64,000 nt of DNA from Dirofilaria immitis (Eukaryota; Nematoda; Chromadorea; Rhabditida; Onchocercidae): contig JAKNDB010000105.1 of the NCBI GenBank assembly GCA_024305405.1, positions 2,046,001 through 2,110,000 on the forward strand. Reading direction: 5' to 3'. Within the stretch, counting starts at the first letter, position 1, and every line of letters begins with the position of its first letter. The position numbers and the translations under genes are program-made. The notes beneath the pieces were generated by a model. It had not been told where the DNA came from. It searched no databases and was given only the letters and a program-made list of their open reading frames with translations. Shown in pieces: positions 23,965 to 36,336 of the stretch.

Positions 23965-26900
23965 TTTATCTTTAAAAGTAATTTTTAAAAACCATTACTT
24001 CTTTACGTAATCAATATTTACCAAAATTTTGCCCATCATTAATCGATTTTAATTTGATCTTCTCTGTTTTTCAGTATCATAAAGAATAATTTGTAAATTG
24101 TTTACCATAATATGGAAATGATAATCAGGGAGATGAAAATAGTTTATCGTCGCTGATTTATAGTAATAAAGATACAAAAGTTTAATTATTTTTCTATTGA
24201 ATCACAATCCCCAATTTGTTAGCAAAGTTATGTTATGGTTTATTTGCAAGAATTGAATTGAAATGGCTTGTCAACTAAAAATAGTTTTTGCAGGGATTCT
24301 CAAAATCAAAAATCAATTCGCATCATGGAAGATACGAAAAATAGTTGAATGAATGAATTTTTCAGTTTAACAATAATGGCTACTATTTATTGTCCACTAT
24401 TTCCAATCCAGCTCACATTTTCATTTATGCATTACTACTCTATGTGTTTTTATAAATCTTATATCAGATACATTATATCGGCCGAACTTATTCCGTGCTA
24501 TGATATTATCTATATATTATTTCTGCACTTTTAAAAAGCCAATATAAATTTTACTTCTTATCTTATAATACTTAATTTATTTTTAAGACGTAAAACAGCG
24601 TCTTAGCGTAAGATGAAATTAAATTATTTTATTGAGTGTTTTTTTACATTAAATTATCTGATATATCGAGCTGAGCATCTTTAGCTTGACCATAGACTCC
24701 AATCTAAAAGATTTAGACTTCCAACGGGTATGCCAACTAAACCTATGATTATTGACAAAAGGGAAGTATGCCAAAAAAAAAAATGAAAGCCAGTAACCAA
24801 AGATAATTATAATAGATTTCTTGCAGAATGAAAAATACTTTCCATTTGCTTAGTTTCAAAAATAATCATGTATGTAATTTGATTAAATGAGCGAAAATAG
24901 CATTTTCCTTCACAATGATAATTCAGTAAGGTTTGTTTTATAGATATTTGGATCAATCAATATTTTCATTTCATCTTATTATCTTCCAGCATATCTTGAA
25001 TCTACTTTTGGCAATGCGAACAAATATTGTTAATTTAGTATAAAATATTTGAAAAAAGTGAATAATTATTCGCTCATCATTACCTTTTGAATGATCTATA
25101 TAGGTAACATTATATTTATTGTAAGAAAATAGTCAGTTTTGAATTTTTCAAATTTAAATATCTTCATTTTTTCGACGTTATATTTCGTATAAACATAAGC
25201 TTATATAATGTGAAATAGGACCAGGGAAGATAAATGTGAATGTTAATTGGAGGAATTTTTGAATTAAATTTATGCTTTCAAATACTCTCAAAATTTTTTG
25301 TGTCTCATATATAAATGGCAATGACAATGGTAATTCCTTTCCTATCGCTTATTGTTACTGTCACATTCTTTCTTTTCTATTATTATCTAATTATTTTATC
25401 ACTAGGCTTTGAAAAATACTTCGGCCACTCAAAATTATGGATTAATATAGGATTGCATAAGTGAAATCAATACATTTTACCTTACTTTTACGACTGAATG
25501 CTGATAATTTGAAGTCGATCAAAAAGTATCAATGAATCATTTTACTGGTTATATAGATTTATTTATTCAATATATGATACACAATGCATTTTTCTAATAC
25601 AAATTTCAGAAGTATTTATACTTCTTATCTTTCTCTTTCAATCCTTCAAGATATTACTTGCCGGCTGGCATTTATTTATATCATTGACCTTCGTTTTTAA
25701 ACTTCCTGTTTTTATGTTAGTTCACTGACTCATTTCCAGCAAAACATTTAAACTGATAATAACACAATAACAAATGTGAATTCGATTGCTTGCTCGTCTT
25801 TTACAACTGGGTGGAATTTTTTTTCAAATATAAATTTATCCCTAATTGCATAGCTTTACTTTGTTCTGAATTGAAATCATTATCTCTCTTGTTCTCATAC
25901 TCCAATTTTCAAATTAAGTGACTTTCGAATTGCATTTTAGATTTTTAGCTTCATAACAATTGTTATAAAATTTATTTCAAAAAATATTCTTGTATGGTAG
26001 ATAGTGAAGCTATTGGGAAAAGTATTAGGTATGATCAATGAATAATGATACGATAATGAAGATTGTATATACTTGTTTCTACAGTGAATAGTCAATTTAT
26101 GATTAATACTGCATCATTCCTTTGGATTCAGAAGAGAGAGTTATTATCTTCTTTTTGTCAACATTAAAAGAAATCTTTGAATTAAAAAAAAAAATAAGTT
26201 CCAGTATCAGTAGCAAAACAAATCAATGATATCGAAAATGCACATTTCTTCATATTAAATAAAATAGAAATTTACAAATGTATTTGTTTCTTAGAACATA
26301 GAACAAATTTTGCATATCTCACAAAAATTTGTCTGTTCATGTGTCTAACTCTAATAAATCCAAATCAAATTTCACATTCAAAGAGGGATTGAAATTCTGA
26401 AATTCTTGTGAGTTACGTTTTGCTCTGACAAATCATGAATTTCTTCTCAATAAAAAGTATGTTTTAAATAAATTTAGAAAATGTAGCAAATTACACAAAT
26501 ATCGCGTACAATTCATAAATATCTTTAGTTATCAAATTTTGTTTGACTTAAAATTTATAAATTTTGAAAATTCATTAAAAACTATCGTGTTAAAATTCTT
26601 TTTCCTTCTAGTGAATTTGCATGTCGAATATAAATATCGTTTGCAGTTTTGAGAGAAGAAGAGTTTGCATCTGATAAATTCAGAATAGAAATTCTTAAAC
26701 AGTCTCCTAAAATAAGAAATAGATGCTCATTTGTAATTTATATCCCGATTGGATCCAACACTAGTTTTTTCTAAGATGTTATCGATTTTAATTTCTTGAT
26801 GCGAGACGATAAACTTTTCCAACATAGCTTTTAATAGTTTTAGCAGTTGAAAGATAATCTGATACCTTAATCTGAATTCAGTACGAATTATTTTAAATTG

Positions 26901-27310
26901 ATCAAAGTATATTGTTAAGTCAATCAGAATTGAATATTGTTTTAAAAATCGGCATTCTCAAATATGAATTGTAAAAATGAATTAAAATCAAGCTATTTCA
27001 TTTACTTATATATTGGTTTTATAGCGTTATGATAGGAAATATTTAAAATCTACGGGAAACGAATCCATTAGAATTTGCATAATTTAATTATTAAAATTAA
27101 AGTTGCTCACGAACAGAACTTACTGTTTGCCTAAGCAACTATTGTTTACATTGTTTTGATTGTTACTAAGAGAAGCTGCCGTTAAATTATATTTTATACA
27201 TCCAAAAAAGCATTTATGTTACAGTGCCAATATTTTTATGATGGAGGAGTAGTAAGTAGTAGTAGAAGCATTTGCTGCTGCGGTAGATGTTAGCTCTATC
27301 TACGTCAATT
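23965..27310. other. Intergenic AT-rich region
   Basis: No gene recognised. The 61-codon frame at 24349-24534 is Phe/Ile/Tyr-rich without splice context. Sequence is AT-rich throughout. Confidence 0.45.
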
Positions 27311-27714
27311 ATGGATGAGATAGCTAAAGATAAGGAAGATGAAGAACAAATTAGAACTGGATTGATTGCAAAGATAGAATCATGTTTTGATACGACGTTA
27401 ATTTGTTATTTATTTAATGGGAATAATGATAGTAATAATATGACAGGTATATATTTAATCTGGCATTGGTAAGGGAATACTAATCATTCAAAGAACATTT
27501 GAAACATTTTCTTTTGATTTCCTTCTTATACTTTTAACTACAGCCGAAGCTTTATTTGACTTTACTTTAGTAATTTCGTTTGTGTATTCTTATGAAACGG
27601 GATGGCTATATTTGTTTGGCGCAAAAAGTACAACAGTAATATACCGCAGAGCAGTAATAATCATAACGTTTTTTCCTGGTCTTTCTAAAGATATAATGAC
27701 CATTGCTAACATCG
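27311..27714 (+). CDS. N-terminal exons of an unrecognised multi-pass membrane protein (partial model)
   Basis: Exon 1 (27311-27446) starts MDEIAKDKEDEEQIRTGLIA with an acidic head, then a possible membrane segment and a polar NGNNDSNN loop, and ends in phase 1 before GTATAT. Exon 2 (27544-27714) follows CTACAG, keeps the phase (joining to GCC) and encodes hydrophobic segments around TLVISFVYSYETGWLYLF and RRAVIIITFFPGLSKDI, then ends before GTAACT in phase 1. Both introns look normal. I could not find a third exon in the right phase. The lone TLC-type exon at 28634 requires phase 2, so it does not join directly. No family recognised. Confidence 0.5.
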
Positions 27715-28633
27715 GTAACTTTTGTTTAGCTTTTATTAATATAATAGCACTTACACTGTTCAGCAATCAGATTAACGATGAAATAATCCATATTACCTAA
27801 AAGATTAAGGGATAACAAAATTAATTTGATTTTTTAGTGTTCAGCTATATAGATAATACAAATTACTATCAATCCAGTATTTGATGCTCGAGTCTATTTA
27901 TTTCTTCTGAGATTCAGTGTTATGTATTCGGATAGAAGCAAATAAGTTGAAAATAAATATTCGCTATTTTGCCATGAATATTTTTTTATAATTATTTATA
28001 TTCAGATTCCATTTCCTTCTACGTTTCAATTTATTTTGCCTAATTATTCATGTATTTTGTACCATTTTTTAATTATAAGTGATGCTTATTGAACAAATTT
28101 ATTTCATAAAGCACAATAATAGAGTACGCAGAATATAACTGTTTGAAATTAAGTTTGGAATCTTTGAAACTTGTAGACTAGAAGTAAAGCAAACGAACCA
28201 AGTAATCGATGGTAGATTTCATATCATATAATCAAACCGATACATTACAGATTAATAGGGAACCTCTGCGGATAACTATTATTGAAAACGAATTTCTTTT
28301 TTTATCTTAATTTATTTTATCGTCATGCAGATTCTTGAATACTCGTTAAGCATCTTCTTTGGATGAATGATTTATCGTTAACATATGTATTTTTTCCATA
28401 ATGATTTTGGCAAGGATTAATTTAGAAGTAACTTATTTGGGAAGAAACGAAGAACTTTCTTTTGAAGCATTTTTGACGTTGCTGGATTATTTTAATATTT
28501 TTCTTTGAACAGATTCCCTCTTAAACTGTATAAATGCTCAATGAAATGATCAATTAGGGAAATGTTGATTTATTATGATAGTCCGTCGTTGCCAATAATA
28601 TTTGATTAATTATTGAATGCTCACTTTCCTTAG

Positions 28634-28883
28634 GCATCATCGATTATGGAACTTGACAAAATCATTAGTTCATTCGCCTATTGCCGGTTCTTTTTTATCT
28701 GATAGTTATATTGAAAAGCATTTTATACTGATACAACCAATATCTCCTCAATTAATTTATTCCTCAGTGGATGTCTTACGGATCTTTAAAATTTATTGCA
28801 AATACGTTTCAAAAATTGCTTTGTTAAAATTGAAATATCTTCAAAAACTGCTTATTATAAATTGCCGAAATTCAAATCATTAA
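28634..28883 (+). pseudogene. Isolated TLC-domain exon, paralogous fragment
   Basis: After the acceptor TTTCCTTAG an exon begins in the same phase as exon 2 of the TLC gene at 22154 and encodes HHRLWNLTKSLVHSPIAGSF, clearly related to RLHNLTLCFIHSSISG of that gene. The frame stays open to 28883 but the later part no longer resembles the family, and I found neither the preceding exon nor the following conserved blocks (GYF-YD, LLFHH) downstream. It may be a decayed duplicate of the neighbour, or one exon of a gene whose other exons I could not see. Confidence 0.45.
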
Positions 28884-30681
28884 GTGAAATATAAGCTTTG
28901 GAATATTTGAAAAAAATTCTATCAAATCGAAATTATTATTTAAAAATTTTCCATATGATATTGGGATTATAAGAAAGTTTCAGGCATGTTCTTGTCGTCC
29001 TGGCTTACCAATTATCGTGTTCTTAAAGAAATGCTTTCGTACAAGTTTCTTCTATATACTTATTCGATCTTATCAGTCAAAGTCAAAACATTTTCATGGT
29101 TATCAATTACGGGACATTTTATCCCTTCTGTATTTATAACAGTTTAATTGCCGAATTGTTTTTCTTTATTTTGATATATTCATTTTAGAGCTCTGCTTGT
29201 TGAAAAGGTATTCTGGAAGAAAAGTATTATAGGAATCCACGCAAGAGAAAAAGTATTATAGGAATCCGATAGTCAATTTAAAAGTTTATTCTCAAACTTT
29301 TTACTTATACTTCATTTTTTGCGAGTGAATAGAATGAAGCCTCATTGGTTAGCCATTACTAATTTTGTGATAGTAATTTGTTGGGAAACCTGATTCAATC
29401 ACCTATCGTATTGAACAAGATCACTGAAACTTTAAAAGAATAAGTTTTTGTATTTCACTTTGTACTTTCATGAATATGAGTTTTTATTCACTTACAATTT
29501 CTATGCTTGATGTTGTCACATATAATTAACCGGATAATTGAATGTATAAAGGAATAATTTTGAATTATAACTGAAATTGTAATTTGTTGCAAAACATAAT
29601 CGTTACACGCATATTTATCGCACATGATTTCTACGACGATTTACAACAAGTTGGTTTCAGAACATTGCACATTTATTGAAATATTATCAGCTTATTTACT
29701 AATAATTTTGTCAATTAATTAAATTTTGATAAATTTCTCGTTCACATTTAAATCTATCGTTTATCAAATCATTTTGACAAATGAAAATGTATGGTATATT
29801 AGTATTGTCATTATCTCAAACTTCAAATTTCACCAAAAGTATGCATTTCTATCGAAAGTAATTCTTTTATCAATAATATTTATAGAATAAAATTGAATGG
29901 ATAGAAATATTTTCTATAATATTCAAATTTGGCAGTCTGTTGAGATTTAAATGTTCAATAAAAGTCTGATATGAATTGTATAGAAAAAATTACGATGAAT
30001 ACACTGAAAAAGTTAAGCGGTCAAAAAAACAAGCAATCAATTATTAGCAAATAAATATATAAAAAGGTAAGAAAATAATTTGATGCAATGCTTACAGAAT
30101 GTTATTAAATAAATGATAATAAGAAATCGTTAATATGTTATATATAAGGTTCAAATAAGGCTGTTTTTATTACTGTCAGTTTTTTTATAGACGGATGCAA
30201 TATCAAGAGAGTATCTGTCTCCAATTCTCAAGATCAGAGTTCAATTTCATTTTTTTTTAACTTTCAAAAACTTCAGTAACTTTAGAATATTTTTCAAAAA
30301 TTTTAATTAAAATTTTTGACCAATGAATTGCAGTGGCATCAAAATCATTTATGTAAAGTATATTGGACATTCATCATACTATGAATAAAGAACTCTTAGA
30401 CAATAGCGCAATAAGATCGATTCGGTCAATTTTTTGCAGGCAAAAGATTAATATCGCTCCTGAGCCAATTTCTATCATTGGCATAATCTAGCAATAATTT
30501 GAAACTTAGAACAAAAACGTCTTGCGTATTGAGAAAAACAATGCAATTATATTCGAATTGTAGTTGCGCTAAGACAGGAAGATGTATTATACTGAAATAA
30601 TTGATTAAATAAAATGATAAATTTGTTTTTATCTTTCGAATATATGCGTAATACGGAATTCTCTGGTCATTCAAATTAATT
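28884..30681. other. Intergenic AT-rich region
   Basis: Nothing gene-like recognised. A near-perfect 20-bp direct repeat (AAAAGTATTATAGGAATCC) occurs at 29220-29238 and 29249-29267. Confidence 0.45.
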
Positions 30682-30945
30682 ATGCTATTTATGTTCTATT
30701 CGAGACTTATTGCCATTTCTGCCTTCTCATTCATTTATTTGGGAATTGAGCTTAATTTGATCAGCGTTACACATTATCTGGGAATATTTAAGCAGTTGAG
30801 ATTTCAAATTATTGAAGTTAAAGCTGCAGGAGTATCACAGAATTTTGACTTGTCTAAGAAACCATTGGTCGATTTACTTCGTTTCGATGACATCATCGTT
30901 ACAGACAAATCGCCATACAACATATTTTGTCCATATGGGAAATAA
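30682..30945 (+). CDS. Candidate single-exon ORF with hydrophobic N-terminus
   Basis: An 87-codon ATG frame. It begins with a hydrophobic stretch (MLFMFYSRLIAISAFSFIYL) like a signal peptide or anchor, followed by a mixed polar sequence with KKPLVDLLRFDDIIVTDK. No acceptor lies just upstream and no homologue was recognised. The composition after residue 40 is less AT-driven than most random frames here, which is the only support. Confidence 0.28.
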   Translation: MLFMFYSRLIAISAFSFIYLGIELNLISVTHYLGIFKQLRFQIIEVKAAGVSQNFDLSKKPLVDLLRFDDIIVTDKSPYNIFCPYGK

Positions 30946-32613
30946 AATATTATTTACTATAATGGCATCTATAGGTTACAATAGTCGGTCACAGAGGCAA
31001 GACGATCAGATCTGAATGATTAGATCCGATTCTAATCGATGATTTTCGATTTGAACACATTATCATTTGATTGACGTAGTGTATAAAGACATTGCCACAT
31101 TCATATACTCTTTGCTATTCTTTCTCAATACTTTTAGGTGAAAATTCACTTTTTGTTTTATTTTAAGAAAACGATGAAATCGTTACTATTATATAAGATA
31201 TATAGGAAAAGGATGGATATGATGTACTGCAATTGTAGGAAGATGTAGATCGCAACTAATAGAGGAAAAAGTCTCTTTCAAAATTACATTGTACTTTTAC
31301 CGATTCATTAGTTGTGTACTGATTCTGTTTTTCTGAGTAGCTACTTATAAAATTGAACTTGCTGAATAATGTAATACACTTGGATCCGATCTGATCTAGT
31401 TCGATCTGTTATTATAATACTATAAATATAAACGTATAGGATCACAGATATAAATTATACATCTAAATAAAAAAACTATTATTTAGATATATTAGTTATT
31501 ATCAAAAATATAATATATGTAAATATCACAATAATTAACGTATAATGATATAAGGGGTCTTTCACAAGATTTTATATATTTCTTTTCTTGCAAAACATTC
31601 TTGGAATCAATAGGATGTTTATAGAATATATTTGAACTTTTGAAAGATATATTTAATTTAAATTTTTTTCACATACAAAGTCCATCTAAATAGTACATTT
31701 TATTTCTATAAACATTATTATTTCCATTCTGGAGATGTATACATCAGCACGTTACTTCATGATGACATTTACGTATTCCGGTTTTGATAACACTGTTAAT
31801 GATATGAAATGTTTGTTTTAACATAAAAAATAAGATGAAATTGCTTAATGCTTGAGATTTAAATTTATTAAAGTATGGAAGCATTTTCTATGCAATAATC
31901 ATTTTTAATAATTTCTCAAATATATATTTCTGCAAGAATACAAAAATTTTTTTAATCCTGCAAGTTTACTACTTCAAAATCATATTGAAAAACAAAACAT
32001 TCAGTTTCCATTTGTTTTATTTTTGTTCACGAATTTTAATTAAAATTAAATTCTACTATCAGTTGATGCAAAATTAAAAATAATGCTTTTGCGGCATAAA
32101 TCAAAAGTAGACTGAAAAAGAAATGCAATTTCAAAGTATGATTAACTAATTATAGCATTTAATAATGTTGCGAATGAAAAGCTCTACGCAATTAATTCTT
32201 AAAATTTATTGCAAGTATATAGAATTGAGTAGTGAGAATAGAACTTTCTCAGTCATCCCGGAAATTTCTAATAGGATTTACCATTTAAGATTGGCTTTCC
32301 CATAACTTATTTTGTATCTCTTATTTTTGTTTTCACTTTTTCCTTCATTTAATTCTGTCCCTGAAGAGTACTATTGATTTTTTAACCCAACATTTTAGAA
32401 TCCTATGATGAAACAGACATATTAAGATCCTAACAAGTCCTTAAATAAATATTTATTAAGTACAATGATGGCTTGAGTAATAAATAAAGATTTTCGGATG
32501 CTTGCTTTTAATAAAGAAAGTTACAGCTTTATGCATTCTTTAGAATATAACATTGTGATTTGTATAACATAACATACAAATAAAATCGAATCTTATCTTC
32601 GATAAAAGAAATG

Positions 32614-32655
<42 letters not shown>
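32614..32655. repeat. (AT)n microsatellite, one interruption
   Basis: Alternating A and T for about 42 bases with a single C. Confidence 0.95.
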
Positions 32656-32657
<2 letters not shown>

Positions 32658-32990
32658 ATAGGATAGATAAAAGGATCTCTATACCTTCAACGGCATTAAT
32701 TTGATTTAAAGGAACTTTGAGAAAGAGATCCATTATTTAATCTCTTCATGACAAGATCTAATTAGCTGCTTAATATATTTTGATAATTAGTTCTTGATTA
32801 TGTTACATGCCATTCAATTCAAACTTCAGTATTTCAATTAAGTTTCTATAGATGGTTCCAATGATGAGATATTATTCAGCAACTTCATAATTATTAAGGT
32901 ATCATCTCTATATCTGTGAATGAATTTAAAATTAACAACAAAATCCATTGCTTTCAACGATATTTGATATTAAATAATAGTACCAAGAAT

Positions 32991-33121
<131 letters not shown>

Positions 33122-33474
33122 TAATAGTTTAGTTATTTTACAATTGCTTCCAAAAACTACAAAATTTTGAAAAAGAAAATGTTACCAAGACTTTTCGATT
33201 TATTTCTGGCCTGGCCTGCTATATTTAATAAAGAGAAGAGAAAATTATTCGTTCAATCAATATATCTGTATCTATATATTTTTCGCATTATATTGCAAGG
33301 AAATATATAGAATAATCCATTGTAAAATTTTAGCTGTCAATAATTGCTCGTTTAATAAGTTCCACATTCTCTCCGTTAGTACAAAGCTATTAGTTTACGT
33401 TTTTCATTTGACTGTTTATTTATTTGCTTATAAGTTCGTTAATTATTCGCAGGTTGTGATTAATCCAAGTTGAA

Positions 33475-34780
33475 ATGCATAAATCTCAGCTTCTAAGCTA
33501 TAAAAATGCAAGCAATAGCGTACGAATATCTGCAATTATGATTCAAAAGAAGGTAAGATTGTTAGCGAAATTATGGAAAGTTGCTTTTATAAGCAAATAT
33601 ATAAAATAATTCACTTCCAAGTATAATTATACATTTTTCAGGGCCATCGAGAGAAGCAGATTGTTTTGATACCTGGGAATAAATCACAGATTAAAAAAAA
33701 ATCTTCATATATAATCGATGCACCTCACATATATCAGGTGATCTCATGATCCTAATATCAATTGTGATTATCAGCATCGAAATTAAAATTTCTGAATCTA
33801 TGACTATACTGAATATCCGGTTCCCTGCCTTTATTTATTTTTTCTGTTTCCACTTTGCAGATGGCATTTCACATCCAACAGATGCGATGGAAAGAAAGAG
33901 CTTTTTGAAAGAAATGAATAATTTATCTGTTTATGAAAACAATGATCATATAGTATTGCCAAAAAGAAAGGAAGGATTGAGATCGCAATTACGATGCTTC
34001 TATTGTGGTGAATGGTTTGCTAGTAATGAAAACACTTCTGGTTCCTGCAAGTAATAAATCCGTTTGTTTTTAAGGTTTTCAATAAATTTCCAACATCACT
34101 CAGCATATATTTCTTGGTTATAATTTACTCACAACAGTCGAGAGATGTTTAACTAAAAATGACAGATCAATATAATTAGAGAAGCTCCCGACCCTGTCGA
34201 GCGTACTATTCGTTTTCTGACATGCTATCCGATAGCGGAAGGTGCTGTATATCATTGCTGTAGAAGTGATGATGATATGTCTGTCAATATTAGTCGTTTT
34301 GGACAAGGCTATGTTAGTTTTTGAAAAAAATTAATTTTTATTTTCAGCCTAAAATTAAAAACTAATATCATGCAGATACAAATGATATTGTTGATTTAGC
34401 TTCGAAAGTTTCCGAGAAAATATTTTAAAATTGAAAAAAATTATATCGAAGAAGTTTATTTGAAATATCTGTTGACAAGCATCATTCTTTCAAGTAAATA
34501 TTATAGTAACTACTGATTAGCTGAAATCAAAATACTATCCTATTGCTCAATACTGAATTAGTTAAAATACCATCATGAATTACAGAATGTATTTTCATTT
34601 GGATCACACCATATATCACCATTGAAACGTGTAAAACGCTGTATATTTTTGGCGTTTATATCATTAGTGGTACCATGTTTATGTTGCTATTTCCCGGCTC
34701 GTATGATAAACAAATGTTTCGGCGGTGGCAAACGAGGACGTCATCAATCATATCATTTCTCAGCTACGTTTGATGGCTGA
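33475..34780 (+). CDS. Sprouty/SPRED-domain protein (SPR domain), one apparent frameshift
   Basis: Sprouty and SPRED proteins restrain Ras-MAPK signalling from receptor tyrosine kinases through a Cys-rich membrane-targeted SPR domain. Five exons: 33475-33552, 33642-33737, 33861-34050, 34180-34312 and 34586-34780 (TGA), about 230 residues. The SPR domain occupies the C-terminal half: CFYCGEWFASNENTSGSCK, EAPDPVERTIRFLTCYP, AVYHCCRSD, then LAFISLVVPCLCCYFP and a basic Gly/Cys tail. Exon 2 ends in phase 0 but exon 3 reads in another phase; one extra T in the T5 run at 33902-33906 (or one extra A in the A9 run at 33693-33701) fixes it. All three frames between the acceptor at 33452 and the ATG contain stops, so 33475 is a true start and there is no EVH1 domain. 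The first 58 residues are basic and unrecognised. Confidence 0.83.
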
Positions 34781-34826
34781 TAATTCTGTATTGTCTACGC
34801 ATTTACAGCATTTAAAAAAGAAATAT

Positions 34827-34832
34827 AATAAA
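34827..34832 (+). terminator. Polyadenylation signal after the SPR-domain gene
   Basis: AATAAA, 47 bases after the stop codon. Confidence 0.55.
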
Positions 34833-36310
34833 GAAGAAAGAAGCATTAATTGTTGCAAAGTTTTGTAATCAATATGTTCGATTATTGATTGGAATATTAA
34901 GTCTTAAATCTTAAATCTGAAATATTAATAAATAAAAAATGCATGGTTCATGCAATTTTTCAACATCAATGCAAAAATGAAACAAGATTGATTTCAGTAA
35001 CTTGCTCTCAGCATTGAATTATTCATAATCCATATGTTATCTAAACGAAATGATATAATCAATATTTTATCAGAATGAGAGCACTGGCCTAAACAACTGA
35101 CTAAATGAACGAGCTAGGAAGATTCGAAAAAGATAAGATGAAGAGATACAGCGTAGCAATGTTGGACAACACTCAAACCGTTTAACTTCAGATGACAACA
35201 CGATTTGAAACGTTGCCCATCAACGCATAGCTTTCTTGCTTTTTTAAATAAGCAAGTGAATGACGTATGTTTACAGTATATGAATAGAGTTGAAATATTG
35301 TTGGTCTCAAAAGTGAAAAGTACATAAAAGCCAAAGTTCACATTAATGCTATTTAAGCATTTTTATGGGCTTCGTCATCTGATCTTGCAATAGAAATCGG
35401 CATGAGCTTCTGTAGACTTTTATTATAAAATAAAAAGTTTGTACGAATGGCTATTGCTCATTGTAAAATAAAATTTATAATTAGTAAAAATATATATAGG
35501 AAATTAGTTATAATATGTGATAGTATAAACGTTCAAAAAAGAACGAAAAAAAACCTGAACCTTTTAATATAAATCAAACGAATACCTCTCATCTCATTTT
35601 TCTTTTCCTTTTTTTTTTCAAGTCAAAATTATCTAACAAGCAGAATAGTTCATTTCAATAATATTACGAGATCGATCTACGGAGATTTTATTTTGATTCA
35701 AAAACTGAGATATATTGGGTTCCTTACATATTCTATAGCCATATTAAATGAAACAAATTGAAGCGGAACGTTGCGAACTTACAGTGCTCAGTTGATGAAT
35801 AGATGACTGCAACGTTATGGAAATAATATGGATGAACGTGTAGGGAATCAGCTGTATGGAATTAGTAGTGAAATGGAGTGGAGTAGAAGTACTGAAAATT
35901 AAAATATAAAATATACAGGGCAAGCAGACATGTAGTATATGACAAATCGTTTGATCAAGCAGCAAGCTATGCTAATATTTTTGCTCGTTTTCAACTACAA
36001 AAGCCATTAAATTTATTTTAGATGTGATGAATACGGTGACAGTTAGAGTGATTCATCCAAATATTATCCAAAAATTAGAAGCCAAGTAATGAAACTGCAA
36101 GATTCTGTAATAGAACTATATAGGAGGTGGTATATAGTGTTGCTACTATTCCATGGTTCTCATTTATTTCTTTCTGTATAGACTGATTGTTTCCTCCCTT
36201 AGTCCCATTGTTGAAATACCTAATAAAATTTTAAATTCAGAAGAAAGATTCAGGCAGTGAGTTTCTGATAGAGCCTCAAATATTTGGTACTGATGTAAAA
36301 CAATTCCCAA

Positions 36311-36336
36311 ATATATATATATATATATATATATAT
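36311..36336. repeat. (AT)n microsatellite
   Basis: Thirteen uninterrupted AT units. Confidence 0.95.
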
